A stretch of DNA of 64,000 nucleotides, from NCBI GenBank assembly GCA_030680805.1, contig JAUXUK010000070.1, forward strand, positions 110,362 through 174,361, given 5' to 3'. The stretch is from Sulfuritalea sp. (GTDB lineage Bacteria > Pseudomonadota > Gammaproteobacteria > Burkholderiales > Rhodocyclaceae). The translations under genes and the position numbers were made by a program. The notes under the pieces are model-generated. The model was not told the DNA's origin and did not search any database. It saw only the letters and a list, made by a program, of their open reading frames with translations. Of this stretch, positions 55,480-64,000 are shown in pieces. Within the stretch, counting starts at the first letter, position 1. Each line of letters starts with the position of its first letter.

Positions 55480-56562
55480 ATGGCACGCATTTTCAATTTC
55501 AGCGCAGGCCCCGCCGCATTGCCGGAGGCCGTCCTCAAACAAGCTGCCGACGAGTTGCTCGACTGGCACGGCAGCGGCCAGTCGGTGATGGAAATGAGCC
55601 ATCGCGGCAAGGAGTACATGGGCATTCACGCCCAGGCCGAGGCCGACCTGCGCGAGCTGATGGGCATCCCCGCCAATTACAAGGTGCTGTTCCTGCAAGG
55701 CGGCGCCACGCTGCAGTTCGAGATGATTCCGATGAACCTGCTGGCGGGCAAGGCCAGCGCGGATTACGTGCATACCGGCGAATGGGCGAAGAAGGCCATC
55801 AAGGCGGCCAAGGCATTCGGCAAGGTGAATGTCGTCGCCAGCAGCGAGGATGGCAAGTTCGCCTATGCCCCGGCACAGAAGGACTGGACGCTGGACAAGG
55901 ATGCGGCCTACGTTCACTACACGGGCAATGAAACCATCGGCGGCGTGGAGTTTCACTGGACGCCCGACACCGGCGGCGTTCCGCTGGTCTGCGACATGTC
56001 GTCGAACATCCTGTCGAAGCCGATCGATGTCAGCAAGTACGGCCTGATCTACGCCGGCGCGCAAAAGAACATCGGTCCGGCCGGACTGACCATCGTCATC
56101 ATCCGCGACGACCTGATCGGCAGGGGCGTACCGACGCCGCAGACCATGCTGGATTACAAGACCCACGCCGAAAACGACTCGATGTACAACACGCCGCCCA
56201 CCTACGGCATCTATATCGCCGGACTGGTGTTCCAGTGGCTGAAGCAGCAGGGCGGCCTGGCGGCGATCGAGAAGCAGAACATCGCCAAGGCCAAGATGCT
56301 CTATGACTGCATCGATGCGTCGAGCTTCTACGCCAACCCGGTGCGCAAGGAGGACCGTTCGCGCATGAACGTGCCGTTCACGCTCAAGGACGCTGCGCTG
56401 GACGAGGAATTCCTCAAGGGCGCCAAGGCCAAGGGCATGGTCCAACTCAAGGGACACCGCTCAGTGGGCGGCATGCGGGCTTCCATCTATAACGCCATGC
56501 CGGTTGCCGGCGTCGCCGCGCTGGTTGCCTACATGAAGGAATTCGAGGCCAAAAATGGCTGA
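55480..56562 (+). CDS. serC: phosphoserine aminotransferase SerC
   Basis: PLP aminotransferase of serine and pyridoxine synthesis, 360 residues. It starts MARIFNFSAGPAALPE and has the PLP lysine in YAGAQKNIGPAGL and CDMSSNIL. It is eight bases after gyrA and overlaps serA by eight bases. The position after gyrA and before the aromatic genes is that of other betaproteobacteria. Confidence 0.97.
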   Translation: MARIFNFSAGPAALPEAVLKQAADELLDWHGSGQSVMEMSHRGKEYMGIHAQAEADLRELMGIPANYKVLFLQGGATLQFEMIPMNLLAGKASADYVHTGEWAKKAIKAAKAFGKVNVVASSEDGKFAYAPAQKDWTLDKDAAYVHYTGNETIGGVEFHWTPDTGGVPLVCDMSSNILSKPIDVSKYGLIYAGAQKNIGPAGLTIVIIRDDLIGRGVPTPQTMLDYKTHAENDSMYNTPPTYGIYIAGLVFQWLKQQGGLAAIEKQNIAKAKMLYDCIDASSFYANPVRKEDRSRMNVPFTLKDAALDEEFLKGAKAKGMVQLKGHRSVGGMRASIYNAMPVAGVAALVAYMKEFEAKNG

Positions 56563-57739
56563 TCAACTTCAGGTACTGATACTCAATAATGTTTCCCAGA
56601 ACGGCCTGAAGCGACTGCCAGCCGAGCGTTTTTCCTGCGGCAAGGACGTGGCGAAGCCGGATGCGATCCTGCTGCGCTCCGCCGACCTGCACAGCGTAGA
56701 GATCGCCCGTTCGGTGCTTGCAATCGGTCGCGCCGGTTCCGGAACGAACAATATCCCGGTCAAGTCGATGTCGGAACGTGGCGTGCCGGTGTTCAACGCA
56801 CCAGGCGCCAACGCCAACGCCGTAAAGGAACTGGTGATTGCCGGGATGCTGATGGCGGCACGCAATATTGGTGGCGCCGTGAAGTTCGTCTCGGCGCTTG
56901 ATCCGAAGGACGCCGAGATGGAGAAGAAGGTCGAGGGCGGCAAGAAGACCTACGCCGGCTATGAAATCTCCGGGCACACGCTGGGCGTGGTCGGGCTGGG
57001 AAAGATCGGCTGCCTGGTGGCGGACGCGGCGATCAAACTCGGCATGAACGTCATCGGCTACGACCCCGAGATAACCGTCGACGCGGCGTGGAGCCTGCCG
57101 TCGCAGGTGAAGAGGGCCACTTCGCTGGGCGAGGTGCTCAAGCATTCGAACTTCGTCACCCTGCATGTACCGCTGGTCGATGCCACGCGCCGGATGATCA
57201 ACGCGACCAGCATCGAGCAAATGAAACATGGCGCGGTGCTGCTCAACTTTGCGCGCGAGGGAGTGGCCGACGAAGCCGCGGTGCTGGCGGCACTCGACGC
57301 CAAACGGCTCGGCTGCTACGTCTGCGATTTCCCCAGTGCCCACGTCAACGCCCATCCGCATGTCATTGCGCTGCCGCACCTGGGCGCTTCCACCCGCGAA
57401 GCGGAAGAGAATTGCGCGATCATGGTCGCCGACCAGGTGCGTGATTACCTGCTTGACGGCAACATCGTCAATTCGGTGAATTTTCCCGGTGTGGTGATGC
57501 CCCGGGAGTCGGCTTACCGCATTGCGATCGCCAACACCAACATGCCCAACATGGTTGGCCAGATATCTACCGCCATGGCCGATGCCAAGCTCAATATCCA
57601 CAACATGATGAACAAGTCGAAAAAGGACGTGGCCTATACGCTGGTTGATGTCGACAGCAAGGTGCCGAAGAAGGTGATCGATGCCATCGCCGGCATTGAA
57701 GGCGTGCTGGCTGTTCGGTATCTGCCGCTGGAGAGCTGA
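56555..57739 (+). CDS. serA: D-3-phosphoglycerate dehydrogenase SerA
   Basis: First enzyme of serine synthesis, 394 residues. NAD binding is in LGVVGLGKIGCLVADAAIKLGM, the catalytic part includes APGANANAVKELVI, LLNFAREGVAD and LPHLGAST, and an ACT domain (about residues 315-394, AYRIAIANTNMPNMVGQIS) gives probable serine feedback. SerA starts in the serC gene and is two bases before pheA. In many relatives serC is followed directly by pheA; here serA is inserted and joins the pathway to its second step. Confidence 0.95.
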   Translation: MADQLQVLILNNVSQNGLKRLPAERFSCGKDVAKPDAILLRSADLHSVEIARSVLAIGRAGSGTNNIPVKSMSERGVPVFNAPGANANAVKELVIAGMLMAARNIGGAVKFVSALDPKDAEMEKKVEGGKKTYAGYEISGHTLGVVGLGKIGCLVADAAIKLGMNVIGYDPEITVDAAWSLPSQVKRATSLGEVLKHSNFVTLHVPLVDATRRMINATSIEQMKHGAVLLNFAREGVADEAAVLAALDAKRLGCYVCDFPSAHVNAHPHVIALPHLGASTREAEENCAIMVADQVRDYLLDGNIVNSVNFPGVVMPRESAYRIAIANTNMPNMVGQISTAMADAKLNIHNMMNKSKKDVAYTLVDVDSKVPKKVIDAIAGIEGVLAVRYLPLES

Positions 57740-57741
57740 GA

Positions 57742-58824
57742 GTGGCCGACGACTCGCAAGAGCTGGGGCAGCTTCGCGACGGAATCGACGCGATCGATGT
57801 CGACTTGCTGCGCCTGATCAACGAGCGGGCCAAGCTTGCGCGTCGCATCGGTGAAATAAAGCAGGGCAACATCTATCGCCCCGAGCGCGAGGCGCAGGTG
57901 CTGCGCCGGGTTGCCGAACGCAATCCCGGCCCGCTGTCCGCTGCTGCCGCGCAGCGTATCGTGCGCGAAGTCATGTCCGCCTGCCTGGCACTGGAGCAGC
58001 CGCTGACCATCGCCTACCTGGGTCCGGCCGGCACCTACTCCGAAGCGGCGGCGCGCAAGCACTTCGGCGGCGCACCGACGCTGCTGCCGTGCCCGGCGAT
58101 CGACGATGTATTTCGCGTGATCGAATCGGGCAATGCGCATTACGGCGTGGTGCCGATCGAGAATTCGACCGAGGGGGCGATCGGCCGCTCGCTCGACCTG
58201 CTGCTATCTTCACCCTTGCAGATTTGCGGCGAAATCAATCTGCCGATCCATCACAATTTGATGACCCAGAGCACGGCACTGGCCGACGTGACGCGGGTCT
58301 ATTCCCACGCACAGTCGCTGGCGCAGTGTCATGAATGGCTCAACCGCAACCTGCCGCTGGTGCCGCGCGTGCCGGTGGCGAGCAATGCCGAAGCGGCGCG
58401 CATGGCGGCCGGCGAAGCCGGCGCCGCGGCGGTAGCGGGGGATGCGGCAGCGGAACTCTACGCCTTGCCGATCCTCGCCGCCAGCATCGAGGACGACCCG
58501 AACAATACGACACGTTTCGTGATTGTCGCCGAGCATGACGCCGGGATCTCCGGCTCGGATCGCACCTCGCTGGTCTGCTCTGCACAAAACCGGCCGGGCG
58601 CTGTCTATCAGCTTCTGGCGCCCTTTGCCGACAACGGCGTTTCCATGAGCCGACTGGAATCCCGTCCGGCCCGCGGTTTCGGCGGCAGCCGCTGGGAATA
58701 CGTGTTCTACATCGACATCGAGGGGCATCGCAGCGAGCCGGCGGTCGCCCGTGCGCTGGAGGAACTCCGCCAGCGCGCCGGCTTCGTCAAGGAACTGGGC
58801 TCCTATCCCAAAGCCGTTTACTGA
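57742..58824 (+). CDS. pheA: bifunctional chorismate mutase/prephenate dehydratase (P-protein)
   Basis: Converts chorismate to prephenate and then phenylpyruvate. The 360 residues from GTG 57742 comprise the mutase (about 1-90; LRDGIDAIDVDLLRLINERAKLA and the conserved RPEREAQVL), the dehydratase (about 95-270; YLGPAGTYSEAAA, IENSTEGA, NTTRF) and an ACT domain (SLVCSAQNRPGAVYQLL, ESRPARG). The ACT domain suggests phenylalanine inhibition. It follows serA by two bases and precedes hisC by ten. Confidence 0.96.
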   Translation: MADDSQELGQLRDGIDAIDVDLLRLINERAKLARRIGEIKQGNIYRPEREAQVLRRVAERNPGPLSAAAAQRIVREVMSACLALEQPLTIAYLGPAGTYSEAAARKHFGGAPTLLPCPAIDDVFRVIESGNAHYGVVPIENSTEGAIGRSLDLLLSSPLQICGEINLPIHHNLMTQSTALADVTRVYSHAQSLAQCHEWLNRNLPLVPRVPVASNAEAARMAAGEAGAAAVAGDAAAELYALPILAASIEDDPNNTTRFVIVAEHDAGISGSDRTSLVCSAQNRPGAVYQLLAPFADNGVSMSRLESRPARGFGGSRWEYVFYIDIEGHRSEPAVARALEELRQRAGFVKELGSYPKAVY

Positions 58825-58834
58825 GGTTTCGACC

Positions 58835-59923
58835 ATGAGCATCGCTCTCCAGGCGCCGCCCTACATTCGCGCCATTTCGCCCTACATTCCCGGCAAACCG
58901 ATTACCGAACTGGCTCGCCAGATGGGCATTCCGGTTGAGAAAATCGTCAAGCTGGCGTCCAACGAAAACCCGCTGGGCATGAGTCCCAAAGCGCGCAAAG
59001 CCGTCGAGGCGGCCCTGGCCGGCGTCGAACGCTATCCGGATCAGTTCGACTTGATCGCCGCGCTGGCCGAACGTCATGGCGCCGCACAGGAACAGGTCGT
59101 GCTGGGCAACGGCTCGAATGATGTGCTCGACATGGCCGCCCGCGTCTTCCTTGCGCCGGGTCGTTCCGCCGTGTTCTCCAAGCATGCTTTTGCCGTCTAT
59201 CCGCTGGCGACGATGGCCGCGGGCGCCGAATGCATCGTCGCACCGGCCAGGCACTACGGCCATGATCCTGCGGCCATGCTCGCCGCAATTCGTCCTGACA
59301 CCCGGATCGTCTGGATCGCGAACCCCAACAACCCCACCGGCAACTTCCTGCCGCAGGCCGAATTGCGCGCCTTTATCGGGAAGATTCCGGCCGATATTGC
59401 GGTCGTACTCGATGAGGCCTACACGGAGTACCTGGCACCGGCCGATCGCACCGACACCGTGGCGTGGATCAGGGAACTGCCGAACCTGATCGTGACCCGC
59501 ACCTTCTCGAAGATCTACGGCCTCGCCGGCTTGCGCGTCGGTTATGCCGTGGCGCGGGCCGACGTGGCGGATCTCTTGAACCGCGTGCGCCAACCCTTCA
59601 ACGTGAATAACCTGGCGCTCGTTGGCGCGCTGGCGGCCCTCGACGACCACGGCTTTATCGCCGACAGCTTCGAGCTGAATCGACGCGGCATGGAGCAGAT
59701 CGTCGCGGGACTGAAGCGCCTTGGCCTCGAACACATTCCGTCCCACGGCAACTTCGTTACCTTCGAAGTGAAGGACGGCGCGGCGGTGAACGGCAAGCTG
59801 CTGCAGCAGGGCGTCATCGTGCGGCCGATCGGCGGCTATGGCCTGCCCAATCACCTGCGCGTCACCATCGGCCTTGAGACCGAGAACGCGCGCTTCCTCG
59901 AAGCCCTGGAAAAAGCACTCTGA
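58835..59923 (+). CDS. hisC: histidinol-phosphate aminotransferase family protein (HisC)
   Basis: A 362-residue PLP aminotransferase of the HisC group. It has the ASNENPLGMSP start pattern, NPNNPTGNFL, the PLP lysine in TFSKIYGLAGLRVGY and an end with RPIGGYGLPNHLRVTIG. Between pheA and tyrA it may also serve in tyrosine and phenylalanine transamination; HisC of this group can accept aromatic acids. Start ATG 58835. The stop TGA shares its last base with the tyrA ATG. Confidence 0.93.
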   Translation: MSIALQAPPYIRAISPYIPGKPITELARQMGIPVEKIVKLASNENPLGMSPKARKAVEAALAGVERYPDQFDLIAALAERHGAAQEQVVLGNGSNDVLDMAARVFLAPGRSAVFSKHAFAVYPLATMAAGAECIVAPARHYGHDPAAMLAAIRPDTRIVWIANPNNPTGNFLPQAELRAFIGKIPADIAVVLDEAYTEYLAPADRTDTVAWIRELPNLIVTRTFSKIYGLAGLRVGYAVARADVADLLNRVRQPFNVNNLALVGALAALDDHGFIADSFELNRRGMEQIVAGLKRLGLEHIPSHGNFVTFEVKDGAAVNGKLLQQGVIVRPIGGYGLPNHLRVTIGLETENARFLEALEKAL

Positions 59924-60816
59924 TGGCGCAAAGCAAGATCGTCATCTGCGGCGTCGGACTGATCGGCGGTTCGTTCGCGCTCGCCCTCAAAAAGTCGGCG
60001 CTGGCGCTACGGCGGGACTTGCAGGTCGTCGGCATGGGACGCACCCGCGCGCCGCTGGAGCAGGCACTGCAGCTCGGCGTGATCGACGCCATTGCGACCG
60101 ACTGGGCGTCCGCGCTCGACGGCGCCGACCTGGTCCTGCTCGGCATGCCGGTGGGCCAGATGCCGGTCGTCATGCAGGCGCTGGCGCCGCATCTGCAGCC
60201 GCATACCATCGTCACCGACGGCGGCAGTACCAAGTCCGACGTGGTAGCGGCGGCGCGCGCGGCGCTGGGCGACAAGATCGGCCAGTTCGTTCCAGGCCAT
60301 CCGATCGCCGGTGCTGAAAAGAGCGGCGTGGCGGCGGCCCAGGAGAATCTCTACGTCGACAAACGCGTGGTGCTGACACCGCTGCCCGAAAACTCGACCG
60401 GCGACGTGAAGGCGGTGCGTGCGGCCTGGGAACTTTGCGGTGCGAGGGTCTCGCAACTCGCCCCGCAGGAGCATGACCGCGTCTTCGCCGCCGTCAGCCA
60501 CCTGCCGCACCTGCTGGCGTTTGCGCTGGTGCATGACTTTGCGCAGCGCCCGAACTCGGATCAACTGTTCGGCTTCGCCGCCGGCGGCTTTCGCGACTTC
60601 ACGCGCATTGCCAGCAGCCATCCGGAGATGTGGCGCGACATCTGCATCGCCAATCGGCAGGCTCTGTTGCAGGAACTCGACGCCTACATGGTCGAACTGA
60701 TGCGCACGCGCGTGCTGCTTGCCGGCGCCGATGCGCCCGGGCTCGAAGCCCTGTTCTCGACGGCCCGCGCGCGCCGTGATGCCTGGCTGGATTCCCTCTT
60801 GCCGCCGGGCGAATGA
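59923..60816 (+). CDS. tyrA: prephenate dehydrogenase TyrA
   Basis: NAD-dependent enzyme of tyrosine synthesis, 297 residues. It starts with the Rossmann segment [14 protein letters not shown] and shows [35 protein letters not shown] and [16 protein letters not shown] copy of the 29-bp repeat lies just after the first helix, giving KKSALALRR at residues 23-31, and slightly lengthens the segment before VVGMGRTR. It overlaps aroA by four bases. Confidence 0.95.
   Translation: MAQSKIVICGVGLIGGSFALALKKSALALRRDLQVVGMGRTRAPLEQALQLGVIDAIATDWASALDGADLVLLGMPVGQMPVVMQALAPHLQPHTIVTDGGSTKSDVVAAARAALGDKIGQFVPGHPIAGAEKSGVAAAQENLYVDKRVVLTPLPENSTGDVKAVRAAWELCGARVSQLAPQEHDRVFAAVSHLPHLLAFALVHDFAQRPNSDQLFGFAAGGFRDFTRIASSHPEMWRDICIANRQALLQELDAYMVELMRTRVLLAGADAPGLEALFSTARARRDAWLDSLLPPGE
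59988..60016 (-). repeat. 29-bp dispersed repeat, copy inside tyrA
   Basis: Core CGCCAGCGCCGACTTTTT on the minus strand. It is read in tyrA as KKSALALRR, the same frame as in hoxA (KKSALAGRR), although the two proteins are unrelated. Confidence 0.75.
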
Positions 60817-62825
60817 TGGATAGCCTGAACCTGCCGCCTTTGCGTGGGGCTGCGGGCAGTGTGCGTCTGCCCGGTTCGAAAAGCATTTCCAATCGCATGC
60901 TGTTGTTGGCGGCATTGGCCGAGGGCAACACCGAAATCCGTGACCTGCTGGACTCGGATGACACGCGCGTGATGCTGGCGGCGCTGGAGAAAGTCGGCGT
61001 TGGCGTGCTCTGCATCCCTGGGAATCCGCTTCGCGGGCAGGGAACGGCGCTTGGCGCCAATGCATATCGGGTATCCGGTTGCGGGGGCGTTTTTCCGGTC
61101 AAGGACGCCGATCTCTTCATGGGCAACGCCGGTACCGCGATTCGTCCGCTGACGGCGGCGCTGGCCTTGTCCGGCGGACACTATCGGCTCTCCGGTGTGC
61201 CGCGCATGCATGAGCGGCCGATCGGCGATCTGGTGGATGGCCTGCTGCAGATTGGCGCAGATGTCCGCTACACGGGCCAGAACGGCTTTCCGCCGCTGGC
61301 CATCCATCCCTCGCAGGTGAAGCTCTCGGCCCCGATCCGCTTGCGGGGCGATGTTTCCTCGCAGTTTCTCACCGCGCTGCTGATGGCTTTGCCTCTTGCG
61401 GGAGCGGAGGCGGTGATCGAGATGACGACCGAACTCATCTCCAAACCCTACATCGAGATCACGCTGAATCTGATGGCGCGTTTCGGCGTGAAGGTGCAAC
61501 GCGAAGGCTGGCAGCGCTTCACCATTGCGGCGGGACAGCGTTATCGCAGCCCCGGCGTGCTGCATGTCGAAGGCGATGCCTCGGCAGCCTCCTATTTTTT
61601 GGCCGCGGGCGCGATCGGCGGCGGCCCGGTGCGGGTCGAAGGCGTCGGCCGCAACAGCATCCAGGGCGACGTGCGATTCGCCGATGCGCTGCAAGCGATG
61701 GGCGCACGCATCGAGTGGGGCGAGCAGCACATCGAGGCGCGGGCGCCGGCAGCGGGCAGGCTGAAGGCCTTCGACCTCGATCTGAATCACATTCCCGATG
61801 CGGCGATGACGCTGGCGGTGGCGGCACTGTTCGCCGACGGCCGCTGCGTCCTGCGCAACATCGCGTCGTGGCGCGTGAAGGAAACCGACCGCATTGCGGC
61901 CATGGCGACCGAATTGAGGAAGCTGGGGGCGACGGTGGAGGAGGGCGCGGACTTTATCGCCGTTACCGGCCCGCGAAGCGGAATTCCCGGTACGCAGAGC
62001 GGAACCGCGCCGACTTTTCAGGCAGGCATCGCCATCGACACCTACGACGACCACCGCATGGCCATGTGCTTTTCCCTGGCGGCACTCGGCGGAGTGCAGG
62101 TCACCATCAACGATCCGCAATGCGTCAACAAGACCTTTCCCGGCTATTTCGATGCCTTCGCCGGGATCACTGCGCCGGTGATCGCCATCGACGGTCCCTC
62201 GGCCTCGGGGAAGGGCACGGTCGCGCAGCGCGTCGCCGATGCGCTGGGCTTTCACTTCCTCGACAGCGGCGCGCTGTATCGCCTGACCGCGCTCGCCGCA
62301 ATGAAGGCGCGAGTGACGCTGGAAGACGAGCCGGGAGTCGCAGCGCTCGCAGGGCAACTTCCGGCAGACTTCGAGGGCGACCGGATTCTTCTTTCAGGAG
62401 AAGATGTTACCGAAGCGATCCGGGCCGAAGAGGTCGGCGTCGGCGCCTCGAAAGTGGCCGCGCTGCCGGCCGTGCGCGCCGCTCTGCTGGACCGGCAGCG
62501 AGCCTACCGGCGCTTCCCGGGCCTGGTGGCCGACGGCCGGGATATGGCTTCGGTGGTATTCCCCGATGCCGCCGCCAAGGTGTTTCTTGCCGCCTCGGCC
62601 GAAGCACGTGCAGAAAGACGCTATAAACAGTTGATCGCAAAGGGGATGCCTGCTAACATGCACGCCCTTTTGCAGGATTTGCAGGAGCGGGATGCACGCG
62701 ACGCCCAGCGCAGCGTGGCGCCCCTCAAGCAATGCGACGATGCCGATCGGGTGGATACCACCGAGATGGACATCGAAGCTGCAGTGGCTGCCGTGATGAG
62801 TATTGTCAAACAGCAGCGACTGTGA
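60813..62825 (+). CDS. aroA: AroA-Cmk fusion: EPSP synthase / cytidylate kinase
   Basis: A 670-residue fusion. Residues 1 to about 448 are 3-phosphoshikimate 1-carboxyvinyltransferase ([58 protein letters not shown] region, [14 protein letters not shown]). Residues from about 450 are cytidylate kinase with [13 protein letters not shown] and DGRDMAS. Such fusions are known in betaproteobacteria. The AroA part holds two copies of the long dispersed repeat in opposite orientation (60987-61050 and 61956-62019), one between the first strands ([17 protein letters not shown]) and one before [10 protein letters not shown] ([16 protein letters not shown]), both lengthening loops. It is followed by rpsA. 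Confidence 0.95.
   Translation: MMDSLNLPPLRGAAGSVRLPGSKSISNRMLLLAALAEGNTEIRDLLDSDDTRVMLAALEKVGVGVLCIPGNPLRGQGTALGANAYRVSGCGGVFPVKDADLFMGNAGTAIRPLTAALALSGGHYRLSGVPRMHERPIGDLVDGLLQIGADVRYTGQNGFPPLAIHPSQVKLSAPIRLRGDVSSQFLTALLMALPLAGAEAVIEMTTELISKPYIEITLNLMARFGVKVQREGWQRFTIAAGQRYRSPGVLHVEGDASAASYFLAAGAIGGGPVRVEGVGRNSIQGDVRFADALQAMGARIEWGEQHIEARAPAAGRLKAFDLDLNHIPDAAMTLAVAALFADGRCVLRNIASWRVKETDRIAAMATELRKLGATVEEGADFIAVTGPRSGIPGTQSGTAPTFQAGIAIDTYDDHRMAMCFSLAALGGVQVTINDPQCVNKTFPGYFDAFAGITAPVIAIDGPSASGKGTVAQRVADALGFHFLDSGALYRLTALAAMKARVTLEDEPGVAALAGQLPADFEGDRILLSGEDVTEAIRAEEVGVGASKVAALPAVRAALLDRQRAYRRFPGLVADGRDMASVVFPDAAAKVFLAASAEARAERRYKQLIAKGMPANMHALLQDLQERDARDAQRSVAPLKQCDDADRVDTTEMDIEAAVAAVMSIVKQQRL
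60987..61050 (-). repeat. long form (64 bp) of dispersed repeat, first copy in aroA
   Basis: On the minus strand: CGCCGTTCCCTGCCCGCGAA then GCGGATTCCCAGGGATGCAG and AGCACGCCAACGCCGACTTT, a close match to the copy at 39080. It is read in frame as [20 protein letters not shown], replacing the usual short loop. Confidence 0.85.
61956..62019 (+). repeat. long form (64 bp) of dispersed repeat, second copy in aroA
   Basis: Plus strand copy with CCCGCGAAGCGGAATTCCCG, then TACGCAGAGC and CGCGCCGACTTTTC. It is read as [16 protein letters not shown], a reading frame different from the first copy in the same gene. Confidence 0.85.
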
Positions 62826-62953
62826 CTCAGGCATCAGAAAGAAGTAGTGCAACAAAGTGTCAGTAAAGGTGTCGCAACGGCCGCCCGGCCTCTGCGGCGA
62901 AACTAAACCAACCCGTCACCCCGGTGACAAACATCCGTAAGGTCCCTAACTCA

Positions 62954-64000
62954 ATGTCTACTGCTGCTATTGCCGAAGCTTCACAAGCTTCACCCATGGA
63001 GAGCTTTGCCGCTCTGTTCGAAGAAAGCCTCCAGCGTCAGGAAATGCGTGCCGGTGAAGTCATCACGGCCGAAATTGTCCGCATCGACCAGAATTTCGTG
63101 GTCGTCAATGCCGGGCTCAAGTCCGAAAGCATGATCCCCGTCGAGGAATTCCACAACGAACGTGGCGAACTCGAAGCCAAGCCGGGCGATTTCGTCTTGG
63201 TGGCGATCGAAATGCTCGAAGACGGCTACGGCGCAACGCGCCTTTCGCGTGAAAAAGCCAAGCGCATCGCCGCCTGGAACGATCTCGACAAGGCCATGGT
63301 CGACAGCGCCCTGGTCAAGGGTCTGATCACCGGCAAGGTCAAGGGTGGCCTGACCGTCATGGTCAATGGCATCCGCGCCTTCCTCCCCGGTTCGCTGGTC
63401 GATACCCGCCCGGTCAAGGACACCACGCCGTTCGAAGGCAAGGAATACGAATTCAAGGTCATCAAGCTCGACCGCAAGCGCAACAATGTGGTGGTTTCGC
63501 GCCGCGCCGTGCTTGAGGCCAGCATGGGTGAAGAGCGCCAGAAGCTGCTGGAAAACCTGCAGGAAGGCACCGTCATCAAGGGCATCGTCAAGAACATCAC
63601 CGACTACGGCGCGTTCGTCGACCTCGGCGGCATCGACGGCCTGCTGCACATCACCGACCTGGCCTGGCGTCGCGTGCGTCACCCGTCGGAAGTGCTCAAC
63701 GTCGGTGATGAAGTCACCGCCAAGGTGCTCAACTTCGACCAGGAAAAGAACCGCGTCTAGCTGGGCATGAAGCAGCTGGGCGAGGATCCGTGGGTGGGAA
63801 TCTCCCGCCGCTACCCGGCCAACACGCGCCTGTTCGGCAAGGTCACCAACCTCACCGATTACGGCTCGTTCGTCGAGATCGAGCAGGGCATCGAAGGCCT
63901 GGTGCACGTGTCCGAGATGGACTGGACCAACAAGAACATCCACCCGACCAAGGTTGTCCAGCTGGGCGATGAAGTCGAAGTGATGATCCTCGAAATCGAC
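62954..64000 (+). pseudogene. rpsA: 30S ribosomal protein S1, in-frame amber codon, truncated by window
   Basis: Ribosomal protein S1 binds mRNA and is needed to start translation. From ATG 62954 the frame encodes S1 domains 1 and 2 and nearly all of domain 3 ([25 protein letters not shown]). At 63758-63760 the codon is TAG where S1 proteins have a serine in KNRVSLGMKQLG, and the frame then continues without fault to the window end through domain 4 ([26 protein letters not shown]). One base (TCG to TAG) explains it. As S1 is essential, a sequencing or assembly error, or a disrupted second copy, is more likely than true loss. An upstream GTG at 62924 is rejected as start. The leader after cmk has small GC hairpins. 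Confidence 0.85.

Noticed and set aside
60813..62825. Idea that the aroA-cmk fusion is a sequencing frameshift
   Set aside because: Both domains are in one frame without loss of conserved residues, and the same fusion is known from other betaproteobacteria.

Overview
The window is about 64 kb of GC-rich (roughly 60-65 percent by eye), densely coding DNA from a betaproteobacterium. The evidence is the block gyrA-serC-serA-pheA-hisC-tyrA-aroA/cmk-rpsA, the ssrA tag ANDERFALAA, the oxygen-type hydrogenase genes (hypX, hupK, hoxABCJ), and the family content (DUF2189, PGDYG, DUF3301, VF530). A hydrogen-oxidising member of the Rhodocyclales or a related order is my inference; no 16S gene is present to fix it.

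Layout. 1-3020: the 3' end of an SNF2 helicase and four small genes, mostly of unknown function. 3076-6676: a chromate resistance operon, chrBA, behind a nested palindrome, then an MFS exporter. 6694-29437: a hydrogen-oxidation island of about 22 kb, nearly all on the plus strand. It opens with a sigma-54-type promoter and holds membrane-bound hydrogenase genes in the E. coli Hyd-2 style (hybOABCD), maturation genes (hypC, hybE, hypA, hypB, hypF, a second hypC, hypD, hypE, hypX), a hemerythrin gene, a hydrogen-sensing regulatory system (hoxA, hoxB, hoxC, hoxJ) and hupK. The expected circuit is: HoxBC senses H2, HoxJ signals to HoxA, and HoxA with sigma-54 activates the hyb promoter.

29410-40685, minus strand: a five-domain ligand/PAS/GGDEF/EAL/BLUF signalling protein, an FAD dehydrogenase, a CHASE-GGDEF diguanylate cyclase, lysoplasmalogenase, an MFS carrier, a DUF2189 membrane protein, an alpha/beta hydrolase and metY. 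40928-48063: a YdcH protein, a kinase-HDOD-GAF fusion, a CBS protein, a diguanylate cyclase and a two-component pair. 48113-52788: tRNA-Thr, a small secreted protein, tmRNA, gph, ubiG, an OmpA-family protein and mtaD. 52892-64000: gyrA and the serine/aromatic amino acid operon leading into rpsA, which carries an in-frame amber codon and runs off the window.

The most unusual content is threefold. First, a 29-bp repeat and its 64-68-bp expanded form occur in eight copies; seven lie inside reading frames, in several frames and both orientations, without breaking the genes. Second, two families of larger intergenic repeats sit at operon junctions of the hydrogenase island. Third, a blue-light receptor domain is fused to a cytoplasmic amide/urea-type binding domain and both halves of c-di-GMP turnover. 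No stretch longer than about 250 bases lacks a gene; the larger gaps (18759-18912, 21731-21920, 24353-24467, 26821-27056, 40686-40927, 48240-48444) are described as repeats or short intergenic DNA.
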